Shown here in pieces: positions 7,155 through 13,054 of a DNA stretch of 14,346 nucleotides. The position numbers and the translations under genes were made by a program. Every line of letters begins with the position of its first letter. The stretch's first letter is position 1. The stretch spans positions 1-14,346 of the forward strand of contig CAMOFW010000011.1 of assembly GCA_946613765.1 (NCBI GenBank). The letters run 5' to 3'. The notes under the pieces were generated by a model. It worked only from the letters and a program-made list of their open reading frames with translations. It had not been told where the DNA came from and did no database searches. The stretch comes from an uncultured Mycoplasmatota bacterium (lineage in GTDB: Bacteria > Bacillota_I > Bacilli_A > RF39 > UBA660).

Positions 7155-7696
7155 CTATTCACTCCTAATACAAAACCCTTACCCCTTGGAGATCTAACTA
7201 AACATACAGGCTTATCCTTTAATATTCTATACTCAGTATTTTCTCCCAAAAAAATTTCAGGTCTATTATAATGCATTTTAGCAAAAAACTTTGAAAATGA
7301 TTCATCTTCACTAAAAACTTCATATAAATTGTAATCTACAGTTTCCACTCTACCTACTGGAAAACTATCAGCATTTTCAAATCGTTCAGCAATTGGAAAA
7401 ATTCCAGTTTTTTCATCTAAATAACTAACAGGAAATTGCTTACTCATATTTTTTAAATATTTATCAGTTAATAAACTTGAATCATCTAAAAAATAAGCAC
7501 TATATCCATCAGTTAATATTAATGATTCATCAACTGTCTTATAAAAAGCATTCTTAGCTTTAAGATAACGTTCTAATAGTTTTCTAGCTTCAGAATAATA
7601 ATGTGCTTCTTTCCTCTTTTCAGCATAACATCTAAGACCTTCTAAATCTCCTCTATTTAAATATTTTAAAATTTGGTTACATTCACTATAATTCAT
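7145..7696 (-). CDS. unknown protein, paralogue of the adjacent gene at 7715-8278
   Basis: A 183-residue soluble protein that I do not recognise. It aligns along its whole length with the protein of the adjacent upstream gene. Shared elements are an N-terminal helical part (LNRGDLEGLRCYAEK, then EARKLLERYLK, residues ~1-46), a DGYSAYFLDDSSLLTDKYLKN block (~63-83), a PVGRVETVDYNLYEVFSEDESFSKFF block (~118-143) and a C-terminal FLGEN...Y...GFVLGVNRR segment (~149-182). No signal peptide, membrane segment or catalytic motif is evident. AGGAGG lies 6 nt before the ATG, and the gap to its paralogue is 18 nt. It is the last gene of the pcrA unit. The N-terminal helices could be a helical-repeat or DNA-binding element; that is speculation. 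Confidence 0.8.
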   Translation of the reverse strand: MNYSECNQILKYLNRGDLEGLRCYAEKRKEAHYYSEARKLLERYLKAKNAFYKTVDESLILTDGYSAYFLDDSSLLTDKYLKNMSKQFPVSYLDEKTGIFPIAERFENADSFPVGRVETVDYNLYEVFSEDESFSKFFAKMHYNRPEIFLGENTEYRILKDKPVCLVRSPRGKGFVLGVNRRD

Positions 7697-7714
7697 AAAA
7701 CCCTCCTGATAATA

Positions 7715-8278
7715 TTATACACTCTTTTTTCTATTTAAAACAAGTGCTTCTCCCATATCAGACTTAGCAATAAAATAAGCCCCATTAGTTCCAACATAAT
7801 ATTTAATATTTTCACCTAAAAACATTCTTAAATAATATAAATACTGTTTATAATATTCCATAAATTGAATTAGCTTTTCTTCACTATCAAAATATTCACT
7901 TACATTATCTCTATTTATTGAAGAAACACTAACCAAAGGTTTATCTAAAGCAGCATTTAAAACTTCTAATCTATTTTCTACTCTAGGTCTATCATATTTT
8001 CTAACATTTATTCTTCTAATATATTTTTCATCAACTATTTCATCATTATTTAATCTAAATATACTATATGAGTCTCCAAATAATAGTTTATCTCTATCTA
8101 CATAGTCATAATATGATACACTCGTAGATAGACTAACACTTTTAATATATTTTTTAAAAGCTTTACGAGCATGATAAACATAGTTTTCATGCATTACTTT
8201 ACCAACATACATTTTAGCGGTTTCTATATTTCCGTTATTTATTAACGCAATAATCTTATCATGATAATCAACTTTCAT
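7715..8278 (-). CDS. unknown protein, paralogue of the adjacent gene at 7145-7696
   Basis: A 187-residue protein of unknown function. It shares layout and scattered identities with the next gene: LINNGNIETAKMYVGK near the start, HARKAFKKYIK (~36-46), FGDSYSIFRLNNDEIVDEKYI (~67-87), PLVSVSSINRDNVSEYFDSEE (~114-134) and FLGENIKYY...EALVLNRKK (~153-185). No secretion signal, membrane segment or known catalytic motif is visible. It starts 9 nt after pcrA, with its ribosome site AGAGGG partly made of the pcrA stop codon (TAG), so it is translationally close-coupled to pcrA. The position suggests co-expression with the helicase, but no functional link can be read from sequence. Confidence 0.8.
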   Translation of the reverse strand: MKVDYHDKIIALINNGNIETAKMYVGKVMHENYVYHARKAFKKYIKSVSLSTSVSYYDYVDRDKLLFGDSYSIFRLNNDEIVDEKYIRRINVRKYDRPRVENRLEVLNAALDKPLVSVSSINRDNVSEYFDSEEKLIQFMEYYKQYLYYLRMFLGENIKYYVGTNGAYFIAKSDMGEALVLNRKKSV

Positions 8279-8287
8279 ATAAACCCT

Positions 8288-10372
8288 CTACTTAACTACT
8301 TTCATACCCTTGTATGATTTTTGTACCTTTCTTAATCCTGCCTTAACAAAAGCAACACTAACTAAAGTATCATCAATATCTATTATTACACCTCTACCAA
8401 GAATTTGATGCATTACAACATCACCTTTTTTATATTCTTTACTTTCAGTGTCATAATAATCACTCTTATTAATCTTCTTAGGCTCTTCTAACATTGGATT
8501 AACTATATCTAAATATTCTTTATTGATTTCATCTATAAACCTAGATGGAGCATTTAATGTTTCTTTACCATATAACATTCTTCTCTTAGCATTAGTTAAA
8601 TATAATTTTTTCTTTGCTCTAGTTACACCAACATAACATAATCTTCTTTCTTCTTCTATTCCCCCTTCTTCCATTAAGGATTGACTATGAGGGAAAATAT
8701 TTTCTTCCATACCAACTAAGAAGACACAATCAAACTCTAAACCTTTAGCACTGTGCATAGTCATTAACGTAACTTCATTACCATCACTCTTATGTTCAGA
8801 TGCATCTGCAACTAAAGATATTTCACTTAAGAAATCTTCTAAATTAACTAATCCAGTTTGTTCTTCAAATGTTGCAGTAATAGATTTAAATTCCATTAAG
8901 TTATCTAATCTTAATTCTGCTTCTAAAGACTTATCAGCTTCAAGTTCTGCTTTCATTCCAGACTTATCTAATATTAAATCTATTAATTCAGTTAATGATA
9001 TATTTTCAGCCTTTTCTTTTAATTCTAATATTAATTCTTTAAACTTCATTTGTTTAGAATCACTAATAGCATCAAACATAGAAGTATTTAAATTTCTAGC
9101 TTCTTCTTCTAATTTTTGTACTGAAGTATCCCCTATACCTCTTTTAGGTACATTAATAATTCTTCTTAAAGCTATATCATCATTTAAATTAGATATTAAT
9201 TTTAAATAACATAATAAATCCTTAATTTCTTTTCTTTGATAGAAGTAATAAGCACCAACTATTTTATATGGCATATTAGCCTTTAAAAACATTTCTTCAA
9301 CTAAACGTGCTTGTGCATTAGTTCTATATAAGACTCCTATATTACTATAATTATATCCTTCATTAACTAATTTCTTTATTTCTTCAATAACAGTATTAAT
9401 TTCTTGTTTATCATCATAAGTTCTAATATATTTAACTTTAACACCATCACCTATATTACCTTTTAATTCTAAATCTTTTCTCTCTTTATTATTTTTAATA
9501 ATAGAGTTAGCAGTATTTAAAATATTATTAGTACTTCTATAGTTTTGATCTAAAGATATTACATTAGTATTAGGATAATCATTCTCAAAATTTAAGATAT
9601 TTTTAAAGTTAGCATTTCTAAATGCATATATACTTTGATTAGGATCCCCTACTACAAATAAATTTTGATATTTAGATGCTAACTTTTTATTAAATTGATA
9701 TTGTACTTCATTAGTATCTTGATACTCATCTACTAATATATATTTAAACTTCTCTTGATATTTTTCTAATACCTCAGGATACTTATCAAACAATCTAACA
9801 GGTAATGATAATAAATCATCAAAATCAACACTATTATTTTTAAGTAACATATCTTGATATTTAACATATACTTCTTTAGCTACTTGTTCAACATTAGTAT
9901 TAAAATATTTATCTATTTCACCCATTGATAAGTTTTCATTTTTAATAAAACTAATTCTATTTCTTATATATGATGGTGCATATTGTTTAGGATCATAAGC
10001 AAGTTCTTTTAATATCTTCTTAATAACACTTAATACATCATCACTATCTAATATTGTGAAATTATTAGATAACCCTAATAGTTCATGATTCTCTCTAATG
10101 ATTCTTAGACCTAGTGAGTGGAATGTTCCAACAAAACCAGCTTCACTATCAATAAGTTTAGCAAGTCTTTCTTTCATTTCCTTAGCAGCCTTATTGGTAA
10201 ATGTAATAGCTAAAATATTCCAAGGATTAACACCTTGTTCAATTAAATAAGCAATTCTAGTTGTTAAAACTTTAGTTTTACCCGAACCAGCACCAGCAAT
10301 AACTAAACATGGTCCATCCATATGCATTACTGCTTTTCTTTGATTTTCATTTAAGTTGTCTAGTAAATTCAT
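8288..10372 (-). CDS. pcrA: ATP-dependent DNA helicase PcrA (UvrD/Rep superfamily 1A)
   Basis: A 694-residue 3'-5' helicase used in repair, removal of recombinase filaments and conflict resolution with RNA polymerase. All SF1A motifs are visible: the Q motif (LNENQRKAV), Walker A AGAGSGKTK (26-34), Ia (TFTNKAAKEMKERL, ~57-70), GTFHSLGLRI (~82-91), Walker B DEYQDTN (215-221), motif III GDPNQSIYAFR (~242-252), motif IV QNYRST (~276-281), motif V (VTLMTMHSAKGLEFDCVFLVGMEE) and motif VI YVGVTRAKKKLYL. The C-terminus (~648-694, GDVVMHQILGRGVI...) is the Tudor-like domain that contacts RNA polymerase in PcrA/UvrD. Motif III has Asn where Asp is usual (GDPN) and RNAN where RGA is common. It is slightly shorter than typical PcrA (~720-740). 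The usual partner ligA is not adjacent. Confidence 0.96.
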   Translation of the reverse strand: MNLLDNLNENQRKAVMHMDGPCLVIAGAGSGKTKVLTTRIAYLIEQGVNPWNILAITFTNKAAKEMKERLAKLIDSEAGFVGTFHSLGLRIIRENHELLGLSNNFTILDSDDVLSVIKKILKELAYDPKQYAPSYIRNRISFIKNENLSMGEIDKYFNTNVEQVAKEVYVKYQDMLLKNNSVDFDDLLSLPVRLFDKYPEVLEKYQEKFKYILVDEYQDTNEVQYQFNKKLASKYQNLFVVGDPNQSIYAFRNANFKNILNFENDYPNTNVISLDQNYRSTNNILNTANSIIKNNKERKDLELKGNIGDGVKVKYIRTYDDKQEINTVIEEIKKLVNEGYNYSNIGVLYRTNAQARLVEEMFLKANMPYKIVGAYYFYQRKEIKDLLCYLKLISNLNDDIALRRIINVPKRGIGDTSVQKLEEEARNLNTSMFDAISDSKQMKFKELILELKEKAENISLTELIDLILDKSGMKAELEADKSLEAELRLDNLMEFKSITATFEEQTGLVNLEDFLSEISLVADASEHKSDGNEVTLMTMHSAKGLEFDCVFLVGMEENIFPHSQSLMEEGGIEEERRLCYVGVTRAKKKLYLTNAKRRMLYGKETLNAPSRFIDEINKEYLDIVNPMLEEPKKINKSDYYDTESKEYKKGDVVMHQILGRGVIIDIDDTLVSVAFVKAGLRKVQKSYKGMKVVK

Positions 10373-10401
10373 AAGTCATCATCCTTTATACATACTTAAT
10401 T

Positions 10402-10407
10402 ATTATA
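10402..10407 (-). promoter_or_regulatory. possible -10 box for pcrA
   Basis: A perfect TATAAT sits about 30 nt before the pcrA start and just after the rplL terminator, but only T-runs are found at the -35 position. It is either a weak promoter or one dependent on the upstream A/T tract; readthrough from rplL is the alternative. Confidence 0.4.
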
Positions 10408-10422
10408 ACGTATTTAGTAAAC

Positions 10423-10447
10423 AAAAAAAAGAGTCAAAAGACTCTTT
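10423..10447 (-). terminator. intrinsic terminator after rplL
   Basis: A perfect 8-bp stem (10428-10435 with 10440-10447) with an AAAA/TTTT loop, followed by eight U on the minus strand. It lies 17 nt beyond the rplL stop, so here the hairpin is clear of the coding sequence. Confidence 0.92.
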
Positions 10448-10464
10448 CCAAACTTAAAATCAAA

Positions 10465-10836
10465 TTACTTTAATTCGATAGTAGCACCAGCTGCTTCGAA
10501 ATCAGCTTTAATTTTTTCAGCTTCTTCAGCAGAAACGTTTTCTTTGATGTTTCCACCATTATCAGCTAAAGCTTTAGCTTCAACTAAACCTAAACCAGTA
10601 GCTTCTTTGATTAACTTAATAACAGCAATCTTAGTAGCACCTGCATCTTTTAATACAACAGTTTTAGGAGCGTCAGCAGCAGCATCAGCAGCACCTGCAG
10701 CAGGAGCAGCAGCAACAGCTACAGCACTTGGATCTACACCAAATTCTTCTTTCATTGCGTCAACTAATTCTTTAACTTCAAGAATAGTCATTTCTTTTAA
10801 TCCTTCAATAAATGTTTCTTTTGTAAATTTTGCCAT
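10465..10836 (-). CDS. rplL: 50S ribosomal protein L7/L12
   Basis: The 123-residue stalk protein that recruits translation factors. It has the N-terminal dimerisation helices (~1-35, EGLKEMTILEVKELVDAMKEEFGV), an Ala-rich hinge (~37-57) and the C-terminal factor-binding domain with the conserved GATKIAVIKLIKEATGLGLVEAKALAD run. I chose the ATG at 10834-10836, which has GAAAGGA about 9 nt upstream and gives the normal MAKFTKE start. An in-frame TTG three codons earlier (10845) is too close to that site. It follows rplJ by 24 nt and is the last gene before a strong terminator. rpoB, which often follows, is absent; pcrA follows instead. Confidence 0.98.
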   Translation of the reverse strand: MAKFTKETFIEGLKEMTILEVKELVDAMKEEFGVDPSAVAVAAAPAAGAADAAADAPKTVVLKDAGATKIAVIKLIKEATGLGLVEAKALADNGGNIKENVSAEEAEKIKADFEAAGATIELK

Positions 10837-10860
10837 AATAATCAATCCTTTCTAATAAAC

Positions 10861-11355
10861 TTAATTTTCTTTCTTATCGGCATATAAGTCTAATGCAATA
10901 GATAAATCTCTTACGTAAGCCATCATACCAGAAGCAAGTTGAGTAAGTAATGTTTCTCTTGATGGGATAGTAGCATATTTATTAATTACATCTAAATCAG
11001 CAACTTCACCACTGATAATACCAACTCTAATAACAGCTGCTTCATGATTTTTTGCAAAATCAGCAATTGCTTTAATTGGTTCAAGTAATTCTTTACCAAA
11101 TACGATTGCGTTTGGTCCTTCTAAGAATGATGTTTCAAGATTAATGTTTAGAGAATCTAAAGCTCTTTTAACTAAAGTGTTTTTATAAACTTTAACTTCA
11201 CTATCAACATTCTTTAAAGATCTTCTTAATTCAGCCATATCAGCAACAGTTAATCCTTGGTAAGAGAATAAAATAACAGATTCGCTATTTTTTACCTTAT
11301 CAGTAATTTCGTTAACGATATTTCCTTTTGATTCAATAATCTTTGTACTTGCCAT
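10861..11355 (-). CDS. rplJ: 50S ribosomal protein L10
   Basis: A 164-residue protein, normal length. L10 anchors L7/L12 dimers to 23S rRNA and, as the L10-(L12) complex, represses its own mRNA. The conserved core is visible: a DKVKNSESVILFSYQGLTVADMAELRRSL-type N-terminal domain (~18-47), VYKNTLVKRAL (~56-66), EGPNAIVFG (~78-86) and the C-terminal amphipathic helix that binds L12 (~135-160, LLTQLASGMMAYVRDLSIALD). The ribosome site AAGGA is ~12 nt from the ATG, slightly long. The leader upstream contains an L10-binding motif and an attenuator. Confidence 0.97.
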   Translation of the reverse strand: MASTKIIESKGNIVNEITDKVKNSESVILFSYQGLTVADMAELRRSLKNVDSEVKVYKNTLVKRALDSLNINLETSFLEGPNAIVFGKELLEPIKAIADFAKNHEAAVIRVGIISGEVADLDVINKYATIPSRETLLTQLASGMMAYVRDLSIALDLYADKKEN

Positions 11356-11385
11356 AAATAGTTTATTTCCTTTCTATTATATTTT

Positions 11386-11417
11386 TATATAAAAAAGCTT
11401 TCTCAAGAAGAAAGCCT
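11386..11417 (-). terminator. attenuator terminator in the rplJ leader
   Basis: GCTTTCT (11397-11403) and AGAAAGC (11409-11415) form a 7-bp stem with a 5-nt loop, extendable by G-U pairs. Six U follow on the minus strand (11391-11396). It precedes the rplJ ribosome site. The upstream arm (11407-11415) can alternatively pair for 9 bp with 11440-11448 of the L10 leader, which would prevent this hairpin. Confidence 0.85.
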
Positions 11418-11438
11418 TATGTTATTACAAGAATAAAT

Positions 11439-11490
11439 AGCTTTCCTCGGCAAGATTTATTTGTACACTTGCTGTCTTTGGATAATCGCT
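11439..11490 (-). ncRNA. ribosomal protein L10 leader
   Basis: The minus strand carries the two conserved arms of the L10 leader: CCAAAGACAGCAAG (11468-11481) and CTTGCCGAGG (11445-11454). They pair through CAAG/CTTG, with flanking purine-rich internal-loop residues, and there is a short outer AGC/GCT stem. Motif and position directly ahead of rplJ fit the known autoregulatory element bound by L10-(L12). The 3' arm overlaps the segment able to act as antiterminator, so protein binding would favour the terminator. Confidence 0.88.
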
Positions 11491-11505
11491 TTTTTAATAA
11501 ACTCA

Positions 11506-11534
11506 ATTATATTATAAGTAGAATTAAATGTCAA
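11506..11534 (-). promoter_or_regulatory. consensus promoter of rplJ-rplL
   Basis: A perfect TTGACA (11529-11534), 17-bp spacer and perfect TATAAT (11506-11511). The -35 lies inside the last codons of rplA. The predicted start near 11499 is a few bases before the L10 leader. Confidence 0.92.
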
Positions 11535-12219
11535 ATGAATTTTTATCTACTTTAATACCAGGACCCATAGTTGATGCTACAGAAATATTTTGAATGTATG
11601 CACCTTTAACACTTTGAGGTTTAACCTTCATAATAGCATTAAATACGTATACTAAGTTTTCAACTAATTTCTTTTCATCAAATGAAACCTTACCAATAAT
11701 TGTATGAATGTTTCCATAAGAATCAGTCTTATATTCAACCATACCTTTTTTGATATCTTCGATAGCAGCAGCTACATTCATAGTAACTGTTCCTGTCTTA
11801 GGGTTTGGCATTAATCCCTTAGGTCCTAAAATTTTACCAACTTTAGCTAAAACTGGCATCATATCTGGAGTAGCTACGATAACATCAAAATCAAACCAAT
11901 TTTCTTTTTCGATTTTATTGATCATATCTACATCACCAACATAATCAGCACCAGCTTTTTTAGCAGCTTCAGCATTTTCACCCTTAGCGATAACTAAAAT
12001 CTTTTTAGATTTACCAGTACCGTTAGGTAATACTAAAGAACCTCTTAATTGTTGGTCAGCTTTTTTAGGATCAACGTTAAGTTTAAATGCAACTTCAACA
12101 GTTCCATCGAACTTAGTAATTGAAGTTTCTTTAACTAACTTGATTGCATCTTCTTTAGAATAAGAGATTTTCTTATCTACTTTAGAAGAAGCTTCCACGA
12201 ACTTTTTGCTCTTTTTCAT
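11524..12219 (-). CDS. rplA: 50S ribosomal protein L1
   Basis: A 231-residue protein, normal length. It forms the L1 stalk of the large subunit and is the usual autoregulator of the L11-L1 mRNA. Recognisable parts are KFDGTVEVAFKLNVDPKKADQQLRG (~34-58), the LVLPNGTGK loop, VATPDMMPVLAKVGKILGPKGLMPNPKTGTVT (~115-146), IKKGMVEYKTDSYGNIHTIIGK (~155-176) and the STMGPGIKVD end. A strong AGAAAGGAAGAG site precedes the ATG. It lies 59 nt after rplK with no terminator between. No terminator follows it either, so transcripts would run into the rplJ leader, which could attenuate both. Confidence 0.97.
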   Translation of the reverse strand: MKKSKKFVEASSKVDKKISYSKEDAIKLVKETSITKFDGTVEVAFKLNVDPKKADQQLRGSLVLPNGTGKSKKILVIAKGENAEAAKKAGADYVGDVDMINKIEKENWFDFDVIVATPDMMPVLAKVGKILGPKGLMPNPKTGTVTMNVAAAIEDIKKGMVEYKTDSYGNIHTIIGKVSFDEKKLVENLVYVFNAIMKVKPQSVKGAYIQNISVASTMGPGIKVDKNSFDI

Positions 12220-12278
12220 AATTCTCTTCCTTTCTAACTTGTGGTTTAATTAGCGGAAATTTATTTTTATTTAATAAA

Positions 12279-12872
12279 TTATTCTTCAGTTTTTTCTTCT
12301 TCAGACTTTTCGTTGATTACTTCAACTTCAGCTGAATGTTCTTCTTTAGCTTCTGCTTCCATTTCTTCTAATTCAGCTTCTCTCTTAGCAGCTTCGATTT
12401 CAGCAGCAGCAGCTTCTTTTTGTTGTTCAGCTAATTCTGCATCATTAACGCCCTTAACTGCAACACCCATATTTCTAGCTGTACCTTCAATAGATTTCAT
12501 AGCAGCTTCAATATCATATGCATTTAAGTCTGGCATTTTGATTTCAGCAATTTTTCTGATATCATCTAATGTTAATGTAGCAACTACTTCATTAGCTCCC
12601 TTAGCAGATCCCTTTTGAATCTTAGCAAACTTCTTAATTAAGAATGGAGCTGGTGGAGTTTTTAAAACAAAATCAAATGTTCTATCACTATATACAGTAA
12701 TTTCTACAGGTAAAATGTCACCCATTTTATCTTTAGATGCATCATTAAACTTTGTACAGAACTCACCTAAATTAATTCCAGCAGGTCCTAATACTGTACC
12801 AACAGGTGGAGCAGGAGTAGCTTTACCAGCAGGAATTTGTAATTTAATTTTCTTTACGACTTCTTTAGCCAC
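12279..12872 (-). CDS. rplK: 50S ribosomal protein L11 with an acidic C-terminal extension
   Basis: A 197-residue protein. L11 normally has ~141 residues and forms the GTPase-associated centre. Residues 1-141 are canonical: KIKLQIPAGKATPAPPVGTVLGPAGINLGEFC, the DRTFDFVLKTPPAPFLIKK segment, KIAEIKMPDLN and the terminal IEGTARNMGV. About 55 extra residues follow, rich in Glu, Ala and Lys (EAAAAEIEAAKREAELEEMEAEAK, ending SEEEKTEE), probably a charged helix with a disordered tail. I chose the GTG at 12870-12872: AAGGAGG lies 8 nt before it and it gives the family start (M)AKEVVKKIKLQ. An in-frame GTG three codons earlier overlaps the ribosome site. Confidence 0.96.
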   Translation of the reverse strand: MAKEVVKKIKLQIPAGKATPAPPVGTVLGPAGINLGEFCTKFNDASKDKMGDILPVEITVYSDRTFDFVLKTPPAPFLIKKFAKIQKGSAKGANEVVATLTLDDIRKIAEIKMPDLNAYDIEAAMKSIEGTARNMGVAVKGVNDAELAEQQKEAAAAEIEAAKREAELEEMEAEAKEEHSAEVEVINEKSEEEKTEE

Positions 12873-12914
12873 GATATACACCTCCTTGTGTAATTAATAA
12901 TAATATTTTCGTGT

Positions 12915-12974
12915 AAGTGGTATGGGCATTCCGCAATTCTTCCCTTCCACTTGATGTGAAACGAAAATTTCACA
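12915..12974 (-). promoter_or_regulatory. structured rplK-rplA mRNA leader, probable L1-binding site
   Basis: Two hairpins occupy the leader. A 7-bp stem at 12955-12961/12968-12974 starts at the predicted transcription start. A second, longer stem pairs AAGTGG (12947-12952) with CCACTT (12915-12920). Inside it, across an asymmetric internal loop, GGG (12942-12944) pairs with CCC (12924-12926). A closing stem with an asymmetric internal loop resembles L1 targets on 23S rRNA and on L11-operon mRNAs. The hairpins are visible; L1 binding is inferred from operon content. Confidence 0.6.
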
Positions 12975-12980
12975 ATTAAG

Positions 12981-13009
12981 ATATTAACACAAAACATCAA
13001 TAATTACAA
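12981..13009 (-). promoter_or_regulatory. promoter of rplK-rplA
   Basis: TTGTAA (13004-13009), a 17-bp spacer and an extended -10, TG-n-TAATAT (TAATAT at 12981-12986). The predicted start is near 12974, giving a leader of about 100 nt. Confidence 0.75.
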
Positions 13010-13020
13010 GTATTTTTATA

Positions 13021-13054
13021 AATAAAAAAGACAAGCAATAATTAACTTGTCTTT
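13021..13054 (-). terminator. intrinsic terminator of the BspA-like gene, overlapping its stop codon
   Basis: A perfect 9-bp stem (13027-13035 with 13046-13054) around a 10-nt loop, followed by a U-rich tract. The stop TAA (13042-13044) is in the loop and the 5' arm encodes the final residues. Confidence 0.85.

Noticed and set aside
7145..8278. Toxin-antitoxin pair
   Set aside because: The two proteins are paralogues of similar size, tightly linked to pcrA, with no toxin or antitoxin motif.
10544..10855. Plus-strand open frame opposite rplL
   Set aside because: It is antisense to a certain ribosomal gene, mirrors its Ala-rich hinge and has no ribosome site.
12313..12618. Plus-strand open frame opposite rplK
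   Set aside because: Ser/Ala-rich antisense of the Glu/Ala tail and core of L11; no ribosome site.
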